Below are positions 42,999 through 51,901 of a stretch of DNA of 64,000 nt, piece by piece. The translations under genes were made by a program, and so were the position numbers. The DNA is taken from assembly GCA_017538255.1 (NCBI GenBank), contig JAFYJD010000020.1, forward strand, positions 1 through 64,000, in the 5' to 3' direction. The stretch's first letter is position 1. Each line of letters begins with the position of its first letter. Source of the stretch: Clostridia bacterium (lineage in GTDB: Bacteria > Bacillota > Clostridia > Christensenellales > CAG-138). A model generated the notes under the pieces. It worked only from the letters and a program-made list of their open reading frames with translations, did no database searches and had not been told where the DNA came from.

Positions 42999-44483
42999 TT
43001 AACTGCCGGTGAACAGGCGCAAACGTTCGGAATGCGTCCGCTCGATCTTTTCGATATAGGTCGCAATATCCTTGGGGTTGGGGATGCGTTCGATGCGCTT
43101 TTCGCCCTCAAAAACGCGCTTGGTCATCGCGCCCGCGCCGCTTGACAGGATGCTGAGCGCGTCTTCCATCATATCGATATTGTAAAGGCATATTTTATCG
43201 GGAAGCGAATAGCCGACGTTCTCCATATTGCCCGCCATATACTTCTGGCGGTACATATAGTAGGGGAGCATACCGAGATCAAGGGCGCATTCCTCGCCGA
43301 GCGCGACCATCTTTTCGACCTCGGAAACGGGCGGAAGATCGTAGTTTTGAAGCCGTTCGTGCAGCCTTGACGAACGCTTTATCGCAAGCGTGTGCACGGT
43401 CAAACAGTCGGGCGACAGATCGGCGACACGCTCGAGCGTGCGTGAAAAATCGTCGGCATTCTCGCCGGGAAGCCCCGCGATCAGGTCGGTGTTGATGGAA
43501 TCGAAGCCGACTTCGCGCGCCTCGTAAAAGCATCTGACGATATCGTCCGCAGTATGGTCGCGCCCAACGAGCGCGAGCGTTTTATCGAGCATCGTCTGCG
43601 GATTTATCGAAATGCGGCTAACGCCGTTTTTCTTTAATATAATGAGTTTTTCTTTGGTTATGGTGTCGGGTCTTCCGGCTTCGACGGTGAACTCGGTTTC
43701 GGGCGAAAGCGCAAAACGCTCCGCAGCGTGGTCAAGCAGCGAGTCGAGTTCCGCTTCCGTCAGCACCGTAGGGGTGCCGCCGCCGAGGTACACCGCGCGC
43801 ACGTTGAGCCCGAGCGAGGCGACAAGTTCCGCGTTGAGGGCGATATCCCTTTTGAGTGCGTCGAGATACGCGCCCATATCGGTCTTTTTTGTGCGAAGTT
43901 CCGATGCGAACGAGCAGTATAGACAGCGCGTCCTACAGAACGGGATGCCGATATAGATATCTATATCGCGCGGAGCGATGGAGGCAAGCACGCCGCGTTG
44001 AGAAGCGTTTATGCGCCCTGCAAGAAGGAGTTTTTGCTGTGAAACGTCGAACTGCTCGACCAGCATACGCTCGGCGTTTTCTGCGCCGATGCGGTTTGTG
44101 AGTTCCCTTAAAAGGCTCGTAGGACGTATGCCGGTAAGCGATCCCCAGGGCAGGGAAGCGTTAGGGAAAGCCTGTTTCATGGCGCGGAATGCCGCTATCT
44201 TCATTGTGCGCTTTTCAAGGCGTTTGTTTTCAAGAAACGCTTCGCGCGAGGCGTTTTCATCTGCCTTTGCCGCGTCGAACACGTATTCACAGACAAAACT
44301 GCCGCGTGCGGATCGGCACTCCGCACGGGCGCAATAGCCGCCCGTATCAATAAGCAGTACGGTCAGCGCGTCGCCCGTTTCGTCGCCGCTCGGGTTAAGC
44401 ACGATCTGCGGCGCGGCGACGAAAAGGCGTATGACTTCGGAAAGGTCGTTATAATAGGTTTCGCGGTTTGTAAAAAGCAGCAT
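42999..44483 (-). CDS. hemZ: HemZ-type radical SAM coproporphyrinogen dehydrogenase
   Basis: Oxygen-independent, HemN-related enzyme, 494 aa, cytoplasmic. An N-terminal HemZ-specific region of about 165 residues precedes the radical SAM barrel. The cluster motif is IPFCRTRCLYCSFAS (C-x3-C-x2-C near residue 180), followed by YLGGGTPTVL and VEAGRPDTIT. HemZ lies next to dtd, relA and recJ in many Clostridia and Bacilli, as here. Its exact reaction in clostridia without full haem synthesis is uncertain. ATG 44483 has no clear ribosome-binding site and begins 16 bases after the MBL gene stop. Confidence 0.92.
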   Translation of the reverse strand: MLLFTNRETYYNDLSEVIRLFVAAPQIVLNPSGDETGDALTVLLIDTGGYCARAECRSARGSFVCEYVFDAAKADENASREAFLENKRLEKRTMKIAAFRAMKQAFPNASLPWGSLTGIRPTSLLRELTNRIGAENAERMLVEQFDVSQQKLLLAGRINASQRGVLASIAPRDIDIYIGIPFCRTRCLYCSFASELRTKKTDMGAYLDALKRDIALNAELVASLGLNVRAVYLGGGTPTVLTEAELDSLLDHAAERFALSPETEFTVEAGRPDTITKEKLIILKKNGVSRISINPQTMLDKTLALVGRDHTADDIVRCFYEAREVGFDSINTDLIAGLPGENADDFSRTLERVADLSPDCLTVHTLAIKRSSRLHERLQNYDLPPVSEVEKMVALGEECALDLGMLPYYMYRQKYMAGNMENVGYSLPDKICLYNIDMMEDALSILSSGAGAMTKRVFEGEKRIERIPNPKDIATYIEKIERTHSERLRLFTGS

Positions 44484-44499
44484 AGCGATAAAAGCGGTA

Positions 44500-45147
44500 T
44501 CAGTAAATACCGCCGTTTTTCATATAGGGATTGAACTTGCGCTCATAGTCGAGCGTCGAATCCTCCTCATGTCCGGGCAAAAGCCGATAGTCGCCTTTTA
44601 AAGAGAACAGGCGGTAGAGAATGGATTCGTAGAGTTGTTCGCCGTCGCCGCCGGCAAGGTCGGTGCGACCGACGCTCAGGCGAAACAGCGTATCGCCGGT
44701 GAAGACGACCTTTTCGTTTTCGATAAGGTAGCAAACTCCGCCGGGCGTGTGTCCCGGCGTTGAGATGACGCGAAAATCAAACCCGGCGGCGGCGAATTCG
44801 TCCCCGTCAGCAAGGCGCTTGTCGACCTCACATGGCTCAACGAACGCGCCCGCCATATACGCAAGGCTGCCTTTGCCGCCGCCGAGCGCCTCCGCGTCCG
44901 CGGAATGGATGCACACCTCGGCTCCCTCGGATTCCTTGAGTTTTTTTACGCCCATAATATGGTCAAAATGCCCGTGCGTCAACAGGATATGCGTGCATTT
45001 GAGCCCGAGTTCGCGCAGTTTTTTTATAACGGGCAGGGACGCGGCGGGATCGATGACAACGCAGGGCGTTTCTTCGACCTCGCATTCCCGATAAACGATG
45101 TATGTGTTTGTTCCGAGCGGACCTGTCGGGAGTCTGACTATGTTCAT
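44500..45147 (-). CDS. Metallo-beta-lactamase-fold hydrolase (glyoxalase II-like)
   Basis: A 215-aa zinc hydrolase of the YcbL/hydroxyacylglutathione-hydrolase group. The metal motif is LTHGHFDHIMGV (H-x-H-x-DH near residue 55). Other ligands lie in TPGHTPGG and FTGDTLF, with the last His in LLPGHEEDS. Substrates of this subgroup are mostly undefined thioesters. It sits between dtd and hemZ, 15 bases after dtd, inside the conserved relA-dtd-hemZ run, so it is probably co-transcribed. ATG 45147 follows CAAGAGGAAG. Confidence 0.92.
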   Translation of the reverse strand: MNIVRLPTGPLGTNTYIVYRECEVEETPCVVIDPAASLPVIKKLRELGLKCTHILLTHGHFDHIMGVKKLKESEGAEVCIHSADAEALGGGKGSLAYMAGAFVEPCEVDKRLADGDEFAAAGFDFRVISTPGHTPGGVCYLIENEKVVFTGDTLFRLSVGRTDLAGGDGEQLYESILYRLFSLKGDYRLLPGHEEDSTLDYERKFNPYMKNGGIY

Positions 45148-45162
45148 ATCTTCCTCTTGATT

Positions 45163-45609
45163 TTAAAAAAGTTTTTTGCTGTCGAGCAGTATCGTGACGG
45201 GACCGTCGTTGATAAGTTCGACCTGCATATCCGCACCGAACACGCCCGCTTGGGTATGGAGTTTTTCGCGGAAGCGTTCGAGGGTTTTTTCGTAGATCGG
45301 GACGGCTGTTTCGGGCGGGGCGGCGAGTATGAAACTCGGACGGTTGCCCTTGCGCGCGTCGCCGTGCAGCGTGAACTGCGACACGACGAGCGCCGAAAGC
45401 CCGAGATCAAGCGCGGAGAGGTTCATCTTGCCCTCGCCGTCCTCGAATATGCGCAGCTGCGTACATTTTTTGATGATGTAGTCGATATCAGCGTCGCAGT
45501 CGTCCGCTTCGATGCCGACGAGCACCAGAAGCCCAGCGTCTATCGCGCCGACGGTATTGCCGTCGATCCTCACACTCGCTTTTTTAACTCTCTGTACAAC
45601 GGCACGCAT
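45163..45609 (-). CDS. dtd: D-aminoacyl-tRNA deacylase
   Basis: Frees tRNA from mischarged D-amino acids and glycine-tRNA(Ala). At 148 aa it is normal for Dtd1. The family opening MRAVVQRVKKASV, the SQFTLHGDARKGNRPSF motif (catalytic Thr and Ser region, about 77-93) and the C-terminal VELINDGPVTILLDS (cross-subunit GP motif) are intact. ATG 45609 overlaps the relA stop (TGATG) and uses a GAGGA inside the relA end, so its translation is coupled to relA, a conserved arrangement. Confidence 0.95.
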   Translation of the reverse strand: MRAVVQRVKKASVRIDGNTVGAIDAGLLVLVGIEADDCDADIDYIIKKCTQLRIFEDGEGKMNLSALDLGLSALVVSQFTLHGDARKGNRPSFILAAPPETAVPIYEKTLERFREKLHTQAGVFGADMQVELINDGPVTILLDSKKLF

Positions 45610-47780
45610 CAGGTCAAAGTCCTCGTTACTTCGTGTACTCCCTCAATCTTCATGAGGTTTTTCTGAATATTGTCAAGATGTTTGACGTTTTTAACGTCGA
45701 AACTCATCGAAACATCCACGCCGCGTCCGTCGTCCGTGGTCTTGGCGTTGAGTTTGCGCATATTTATGTTGAGATTAAGCAGCAGCATAGTGATATCCGC
45801 CATAAGTCCCGGGCGCTCGCTTCCGATTATATGCACGGAAACGGGGAACTTGGTGCTGTCTTCATCCGCCCAGCCGACGCCTATTATGCGCTCCGCATCC
45901 TCTTTGAGCGCGGCGGCGTTCGGGCAGTTTTCGCTGTGGATGGAAACGCCCCTGCCCCTTGTGATGTAGCCGAATATCTTGTCGCCGGGGAGCGGGGAAC
46001 AGCAATGGGCAAAGCGCACAACCATATTTGCTTCGCCCTTGACGATGACGGCGCGGCCGTCCGCGTCAAAACTCTTGGCGGGGGTCTCCTCGGCGGAATT
46101 GAGTTTGTCGATCAGTTCGGTCTCACGACGCGCCTTGCGGTGCGCTTCCATAAGCTTGTTGAGCACCTGACCCGTCGTCAATCCGCCGTAGCCTATCGCC
46201 GCGAGCACGTCGTCGAAATCGTTCATATTCAGCCTTGAGAGTATCTGCGAAACATACTCCGGTTTGCTGATCTCGGACAGTTTCTGCCCCTGACGGCGCG
46301 ACGCTTCGGAGAGCATATCGCGGCCCCTTGCGATGTTTTCGTCCCTGTTGGCCTTTTTGAACCATTGCTTGATGCGGTTTTTGGCCTGCGAGGTCTTGAC
46401 GAAATTGAGCCAGTCGCGGCTCGGCGAAGCCTGCGGGCTTGTGGTTATCTCAACAACATCGTGTGTTTTGAGTTTGTAATCGAGTTTGACCGGCACGCCG
46501 TTGACCTTGGCGTGCTGGGTATGGTCGCCGACGTTGGAATGGATCCTGTACGCAAAATCCACGGGCGTCGAGCCGACGGGCAGATCGAATATCTCGCCGT
46601 TCGGCGTGAGGACGAACACATAGTCCGTAAAGAAGTCGTGGCGCACATTGTCGATGTATTCAACGGAAGAACTGGCGTCGGAATCGTAGTCCACAAGTTG
46701 GTGGAGCCATTCGAGTTTTTTGTCGAGGTCGTCCTGCTTGCTGCGGCCCTCTTTGTACATCCAATGCGCCGCGATGCCGTACTCAGCCATACGATGCATC
46801 TCCTGCGTGCGGATCTGCACTTCAAACGGCATACCGAGGTCGCTGAACAGCGTCGTATGCAGCGAGCGGTACATATTGGTTTTGGGCATCGCGATATAGT
46901 CTTTAAATCTGCCGGGAACAGGGCGCCAGAGCGAATGGATTATGCCGAGCGCACCGTAGCAGTCCTTTAAATTATCCACGATAACGCGCAGGGCAACAAG
47001 GTCGTAGAGTTCGTTGAGCCCAACCTTTTTTATGTTGAGTTTGCGGTATATGCTGTAGATATGCTTTCTTCGACCGCTGATCTCCGCCTTTATGCCCGCT
47101 TCGTTGAGCGCGGTTTCGATGCGGTGCATCGCGGTTTTGAGAAGCGACATACGCTCCTCCTGTTTGGGCTCGATCAGCGATTGGAGCCGCCTGCATTCCT
47201 CCGGCATAAGGTAGCCGAACGAGAGATCCTCGAGTTCGACCTTGATCGCTCCCATACCGAAGCGGTCGGCAAGCGGCGCGTAAACATCCATCGTTTCTTT
47301 TGCTTTTCGGACCTGCTTTTCGCGGCTGCAATAGCCGAGCGTGCGCATATTGTGAAGCCTGTCGGCAAGTTTTATGATAACGACGCGGATATCGTTTGCG
47401 ATCGCAAGAAACATCTTGCGAAGATTCTCCGCCTGCCTGTCCTCGCGCGACAGCATCTGCGTCAGGTTGGTGTTGGTCAGTTTGGTAACGCCGTCCACCA
47501 TTCGGGCGATATCCTTGCCGAACATCGAATTTATCTGCTCGATCGTAACGTTCATACCGTCCTCGATCGTGTCGTGCAGTATGCCGGCGATGATTGTATC
47601 AGCGTCCATCTCCATATCAAAAAGGATGATGGCGACGGCTTCGGGGTGCACATAGTAAGGCTCAAGCGACTCGCGCTTCTGCCCGTCGTGTATCTCGCGC
47701 GCGAACCGCTCCGCTTTTTTGAGAAGTTCGACCTTCTCGGGCGGGAACTTTTTTTCGCAAAGCGATATAAGTCTGTCCAT
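45609..47780 (-). CDS. relA: RelA/SpoT bifunctional (p)ppGpp synthetase/hydrolase
   Basis: Makes and degrades the stringent-response alarmone. 723 aa from ATG 47780, which is behind AAAAGGAGG. The HD hydrolase domain (about 30-190) has YVHPEAVA, ILHDTIED and LADRLHNM, so hydrolysis should be active. The synthetase domain follows with RKHIYSIYRKL and YRSLHTTLF. Then come the TGS domain (VFVLTPNGEIFDLPVGSTPVDFAY), a conserved-Cys region (RFAHCCSPLPGD) and a C-terminal ACT domain. It lies in the apt-relA-dtd cluster, with its stop overlapping dtd. Confidence 0.96.
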   Translation of the reverse strand: MDRLISLCEKKFPPEKVELLKKAERFAREIHDGQKRESLEPYYVHPEAVAIILFDMEMDADTIIAGILHDTIEDGMNVTIEQINSMFGKDIARMVDGVTKLTNTNLTQMLSREDRQAENLRKMFLAIANDIRVVIIKLADRLHNMRTLGYCSREKQVRKAKETMDVYAPLADRFGMGAIKVELEDLSFGYLMPEECRRLQSLIEPKQEERMSLLKTAMHRIETALNEAGIKAEISGRRKHIYSIYRKLNIKKVGLNELYDLVALRVIVDNLKDCYGALGIIHSLWRPVPGRFKDYIAMPKTNMYRSLHTTLFSDLGMPFEVQIRTQEMHRMAEYGIAAHWMYKEGRSKQDDLDKKLEWLHQLVDYDSDASSSVEYIDNVRHDFFTDYVFVLTPNGEIFDLPVGSTPVDFAYRIHSNVGDHTQHAKVNGVPVKLDYKLKTHDVVEITTSPQASPSRDWLNFVKTSQAKNRIKQWFKKANRDENIARGRDMLSEASRRQGQKLSEISKPEYVSQILSRLNMNDFDDVLAAIGYGGLTTGQVLNKLMEAHRKARRETELIDKLNSAEETPAKSFDADGRAVIVKGEANMVVRFAHCCSPLPGDKIFGYITRGRGVSIHSENCPNAAALKEDAERIIGVGWADEDSTKFPVSVHIIGSERPGLMADITMLLLNLNINMRKLNAKTTDDGRGVDVSMSFDVKNVKHLDNIQKNLMKIEGVHEVTRTLT

Positions 47781-47864
47781 TCTGTGCACCTCCTTTTCGG
47801 ATTTTGGGAAACGCAAAGCGCCCATAAATAAGCGTGTTATCTATCGGCGCGAAAGGGTTTTGCA

Positions 47865-48389
47865 TCAGTATGCGATGGCGGTTATTATCTTGACACCGTC
47901 GAGTTTTTCACGGCCGTCAAGGTCCTTGAGTTCGATCGCGAACGCGGCCGCAACGACCTCGGCGCCCATATTCTCAACGAGTTTCGCAGTTGCCGCGGCG
48001 GTGCCGCCCGTGGCGAGCAGGTCGTCGACTATCGCAACGCGCTGACCGGGCTCGATCGCGTCGGTATGTATCTCGAGGCAGTCGGAGCCGTATTCAAGGC
48101 CATATTCGATCTTGCTGACGGCGCAGGGGAGTTTGCCGGGCTTGCGCGCAAGCACGAATCCCGCGCCAAGCGCGTAGGCGACGGCGGAACCGATCACAAA
48201 ACCCCTCGCCTCGGGCCCGATAACTATATCGATATCGAGCGGGCGAAGTTCGTCCGCGAGCGTGTTTATCAGCGAGGTGTAGGCCTCGGGGTTTTTGACA
48301 AGCGTGGTAATATCACGAAAAAGTATGCCCTCATGCGGAAAGTCGGGTATACTGCGGATTGTGGATTTGAGTTGCTCCTCTTTCATCAT
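47865..48389 (-). CDS. apt: Adenine phosphoribosyltransferase
   Basis: Salvages adenine to AMP using PRPP. 174 aa from ATG 48389, which lies behind GGAGGCATCC; an in-frame upstream extension overlapping recJ is rejected, though the recJ stop is only 14 bases upstream. Family signatures are present: IPDFPHEGILFRDIT (near the start), IGPEARGFVIG and the PRPP loop VAIVDDLLATGGTAAA. It sits between recJ and relA as in many Firmicutes. Confidence 0.96.
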   Translation of the reverse strand: MMKEEQLKSTIRSIPDFPHEGILFRDITTLVKNPEAYTSLINTLADELRPLDIDIVIGPEARGFVIGSAVAYALGAGFVLARKPGKLPCAVSKIEYGLEYGSDCLEIHTDAIEPGQRVAIVDDLLATGGTAAATAKLVENMGAEVVAAAFAIELKDLDGREKLDGVKIITAIAY

Positions 48390-48402
48390 AGGGATGCCTC
48401 CG

Positions 48403-50826
48403 TTAGTTTTTGCTTTCGTTTTTGAGCGTGCGCACCAACTGATACAACCTGCTGTTGCCAAGACAGCGGGGCGTGGTGTCGCCTATAGAGAGTGAATCGT
48501 TTTGGTTGAATACGATAAAGCCGAGTTCAACGAAGACCCTGAGCGCAAAGCGCACGCGGTACTTCGGAGTTTTGAGCCCGTCCGAGAGCCTGAAAGCAAG
48601 TTCGTCGAAGGATATGCTTGCGGAGGAGAGCTGCGACATCGCGCCGCGGTAGCACTCGACCATAAACTCGCGCTCGGTGATGAATCTTGACGCGACTGAC
48701 GCATATGCGTGTCCGCTCACGGCGCCTAAGGATGAAAGGAATATTTCGGAAGCGCTCATCCTGCGGCTTATCGCGTCGACAAGTCCGTTAGTCGGGGGCT
48801 CGTCGACGATGACGATGGTGGAAAACCCGCTCTCGGGCAGGGCGTTCACGATCGGGGCTATGACGAGCGTATTGTCGCAAACGGGGCTCTTGTGCGGTGC
48901 GCCGAAGCAGATGTCTACGTTCAGCCCGTTTTTAAGGATCGACTCTATCGCGAGTTTTGCGCCCTCGGGTGAAAACGCCATCGCGGCAACGCCCGAAATA
49001 CGGCTCTTGAATATGCTTTCAAGCGGGGCAAGGGCCGGAGTGGGCTTCAAAACATCCGGCTCATCCGTATAACAGACTGAATTGTCCGTAAGCGCTTCCG
49101 CGAAGTTCCATTCGCCCTTTTCGAGGAATGCGTCTATATCGCTCGGGGGCTCGGACTGCGCCCAGCGTATGCGAAGCTGCAGCCGTTCGTTGCCGCACCA
49201 TTTGTTTATCATCGGGGTGTAGAGGATATCGAGTTTGTCCGCAGTTAAAAGTTCGTTGAAAAACGCGGAGGAACTGAACCAGACCGCCTCGAAGCAGTCC
49301 GCGCCGCGCCTTACTTCCATACGGGTGTGCTGGGAATCGCAGCCGAAACGGCGAAGTTTGGACGCTTCAACGCCCGCGGTGCGGAATACGGGCGAAGGAT
49401 TGCATTCTCCGAAAGGCGCGAGCAGGGAAAGTTCGTTTATAAGTTCGGCGCTGACTTCGCCGAGGGGTATCTCGAATTCATATTCGTTGCGCGGTATGAA
49501 CGCGTCGGACGGCACGGTCGATCTGAGATGCTCGTTGAGCCGCTCGCGGAACTCGTCCAGCCTTTCGTGCTCCATAGTTATGCCGGCGGCTTTCGCGTGG
49601 CCGCCGAAGCGCAGAAAGCAGTCCTTGACGGCGGTGAACGCGTCGTGGATGTTGATGCCGTCCATCGAACGTGCGGAGCCTTTCAGTTTGCCGCCCGATT
49701 CGCAGAACAGCACCGTCGGGCGGTGGAACATATCAAGAAGGCGCGACGCCGCGACGCCTACAACGCCGCCCGCCCATTTGGGGTTGCAGAGCACGATCGC
49801 CCGCGTTTCGGACAGATCCTGCCCGCGGAGCATGGAAAGTGCGTCCTCGAGGATGTCCGCTTCTTCCTTTTGGCGAAGTTCGTTAAAGCGGTTCATCTCG
49901 GCGATCAGCGAGTCTATCTCGGCGTCGTCGTTTGAAAGAAAGAGTTCAACGGAGATGGAAGCGTCGCTCATCCTGCCGGGCGCGTTGAGGCGCGGGGCGA
50001 CGTTGAAACTGAGATTGCAGGCGGTGTAGGGTTTTTGAAGCGTGGGAAGGCTTTCAAGAAGCCGTTTGAGTCCGCGGCAGCAGTTGTCGCCGTTCATCGC
50101 GTCAAGAGCGAGTTTTGTCAGCACGCGGTTTTCATCAAGAAGCGGAACGACGTCCGCGACAGAGGCAAGCCCCGCAAGGGATATGTATTTCATAGCGCCG
50201 TCAAGCCCGCAGAGCGCGTGCAGCAGTTTGAACGCGGTGCCTGCGCCGCAGAGTTTGGATTCGGCGGGATATCGGCTCCCGGGAACTGTATGGCTCACGA
50301 CGGCGGTGCACTCGGGCATATTCTCGGGCGGGATATGATGGTCGGTTACGATGACGTCCATCCCGAGTTCGCCGCAGCGGCGTATCTCGTTTGCGGCGGA
50401 GATGCCGTTGTCGACGGTGATGATGAGCTGAACGCCGCTTTCGTAAAGGCGCACGATCGCCGCTTCGGTCATCCCGTAGCCCTCCTCGCTTCGGGAGGGG
50501 ATATGGTAGATAACGTCCGCGCCGACGGAACGGAAATAGTCGGTCAGCATCGCGGTAGAGCAGATGCCGTCGACGTCGTAGTCGCCGAATATGCAGATCT
50601 TTTCGCCGTTTTTGAGAGCGGAGTTGATGCGCTCGACGGCCTTGTCCATATCGTTGAGCAGGAACGGGTCATGGAATCGGCTTGCGTTCGGTTCGAGAAA
50701 GCGGGCGATCTGCTCGTCGGAAACAACGCCGCGCGCGCGCAGGGCTTTCGTGATGATGGGGGAAAGCCCGAGCCTGCCGCCGACGCCGTCGTCGGAGTAT
50801 AGCCTTGATTTTTTGTAGATGACCAA
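48403..50826 (-). CDS. recJ: Single-strand-specific 5'-3' exonuclease RecJ
   Basis: DHH-family exonuclease that degrades single-stranded DNA in recombination and repair. 807 aa, a long-form RecJ. Motifs: GDYDVDGICSTAML (motif I near residue 80), DNGISA, VTDHHIPPE (motif III) and LCGAGTAFKL in the DHH domain. A DHHA1 domain follows with LNAPGRMSDA and RFGGHAKAAGI, then an OB-fold region. The C-terminal ~240 residues are an extra Firmicutes-type domain. The start appears to be TTG at 50826, with GAGGTACGG upstream; no ATG lies near. Confidence 0.94.
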   Translation of the reverse strand: MVIYKKSRLYSDDGVGGRLGLSPIITKALRARGVVSDEQIARFLEPNASRFHDPFLLNDMDKAVERINSALKNGEKICIFGDYDVDGICSTAMLTDYFRSVGADVIYHIPSRSEEGYGMTEAAIVRLYESGVQLIITVDNGISAANEIRRCGELGMDVIVTDHHIPPENMPECTAVVSHTVPGSRYPAESKLCGAGTAFKLLHALCGLDGAMKYISLAGLASVADVVPLLDENRVLTKLALDAMNGDNCCRGLKRLLESLPTLQKPYTACNLSFNVAPRLNAPGRMSDASISVELFLSNDDAEIDSLIAEMNRFNELRQKEEADILEDALSMLRGQDLSETRAIVLCNPKWAGGVVGVAASRLLDMFHRPTVLFCESGGKLKGSARSMDGINIHDAFTAVKDCFLRFGGHAKAAGITMEHERLDEFRERLNEHLRSTVPSDAFIPRNEYEFEIPLGEVSAELINELSLLAPFGECNPSPVFRTAGVEASKLRRFGCDSQHTRMEVRRGADCFEAVWFSSSAFFNELLTADKLDILYTPMINKWCGNERLQLRIRWAQSEPPSDIDAFLEKGEWNFAEALTDNSVCYTDEPDVLKPTPALAPLESIFKSRISGVAAMAFSPEGAKLAIESILKNGLNVDICFGAPHKSPVCDNTLVIAPIVNALPESGFSTIVIVDEPPTNGLVDAISRRMSASEIFLSSLGAVSGHAYASVASRFITEREFMVECYRGAMSQLSSASISFDELAFRLSDGLKTPKYRVRFALRVFVELGFIVFNQNDSLSIGDTTPRCLGNSRLYQLVRTLKNESKN

Positions 50827-50961
50827 CTTCCGTACCTCGCTTTGCGGGAATCTGAGTCCCGAGCAACATTTATACAGAATAATTATACTACATCAAGGCT
50901 ATGCTAATCAACCCCGAAGCGCAATAAAATGATATAGTTTTATGATATTTTCACCGCAGCA

Positions 50962-51339
50962 CTACCTTGAAAGGCTGCGTATTATGCCGCCGATCATACC
51001 CGCGAAAGCGCACATACAAGCGTCGATGAGGTTTGCCTGCGTCAGCGCGATCCCGCCGGAGAGCAGACCGAATACCGCGGTCGTTATCACGATATAGCAG
51101 AGCCCCGCCAACGCGCCGAAGACGAAACGCAGTTTTTCAAAGCGGCCCGTCCCCAAAAGCGCGGCGGCGAGGGCGCATACGGATTTGATGATAGGGTTGA
51201 TGTAGGGCACGCTTTCAAAACCGAGCGCCTGCTTTTGAAGCAGGAGCGCGGTCAGGGCAACGAGCGCGGTGCTGAGTACGATCGCTGCCAAAACGCCGAA
51301 AACGATGCCGAGATACGGGTTTTTCTTTGATGCGGTCAT
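50962..51339 (-). CDS. TIGR04086-family membrane protein
   Basis: A 125-aa membrane protein with four hydrophobic segments (about 10-32, 48-64, 70-90 and 97-118). The layout and its place beside yajC fit the TIGR04086 family of Clostridia; the function is unknown. ATG 51339 follows GAAAGGATG; the upstream in-frame start is rejected. The end Gly-Gly-Ile-Ile-Arg sequence is typical of the fourth helix. It lies between recJ and yajC on the same strand. Confidence 0.85.
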   Translation of the reverse strand: MTASKKNPYLGIVFGVLAAIVLSTALVALTALLLQKQALGFESVPYINPIIKSVCALAAALLGTGRFEKLRFVFGALAGLCYIVITTAVFGLLSGGIALTQANLIDACMCAFAGMIGGIIRSLSR

Positions 51340-51416
51340 AGTTTCATCCTTTCGTTCGGCGGCGATTGACGCCACCCTTGTCTATGATACTATGCCGGAG
51401 GGCGCGGCAAAATGAA

Positions 51417-51448
51417 CAAAAAAACGCCCGACACTCGGGTCGGGCGGA
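51417..51448 (-). terminator. Terminator of yajC
   Basis: The minus-strand hairpin CGCCCGAC/GTCGGGCG is followed by TTTTTTTGTT. Confidence 0.88.
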
Positions 51449-51459
51449 AAAAACCGGGA

Positions 51460-51807
51460 TTATTTTTTCTCGGTATCAACGATGCTTCCGTCGAGAGTTG
51501 CTTCAACGGGTGCGTTCTCGATGCTGGCGATCGCCTGCTTTGAAAAAACCAGGCGCGCCTTATCGGGGCCTACGCTGACGAAAACGACGTCGTCCTTAAC
51601 GTTGGTGATGGTGCCGAAGATACCGCCGATGGTGCGGACGCGGGTGCCGGGCTTGAGTTCGTCGATCATCGACTGATACTTTTGCTGGCGCTTTTTGTTG
51701 CTCCTTGAGGAGAAGATGAACATCGCGATAAGCGCGACGAGCATTATGATGATAATGCCCCACTGAGCAAAGAATTGCGAAAGACCTGATGCGAAATTAC
51801 TGTCCAT
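51460..51807 (-). CDS. yajC: Preprotein translocase subunit YajC
   Basis: Small accessory subunit of the Sec-SecDF translocation complex. 115 aa with one N-terminal membrane helix (about 17-34), then a basic FSSRSNKKRQQKYQSMID segment and the conserved cytoplasmic fold LKPGTRVRTIGGIFGTITNV. ATG 51807 is preceded by AGAAAGGTAAT. No secD or secF is next to it here; polC is upstream and TIGR04086 downstream. It ends at a strong terminator. Confidence 0.94.
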   Translation of the reverse strand: MDSNFASGLSQFFAQWGIIIIMLVALIAMFIFSSRSNKKRQQKYQSMIDELKPGTRVRTIGGIFGTITNVKDDVVFVSVGPDKARLVFSKQAIASIENAPVEATLDGSIVDTEKK

Positions 51808-51901
51808 AGTTATTACCTTTCTGTCTGCGGCGGTTTGCGCCGGAACTATGCCTAATCATAATGCAAAACGGCGATTTTGTCAAGAGCGGGGCGGCAAAAA
51901 A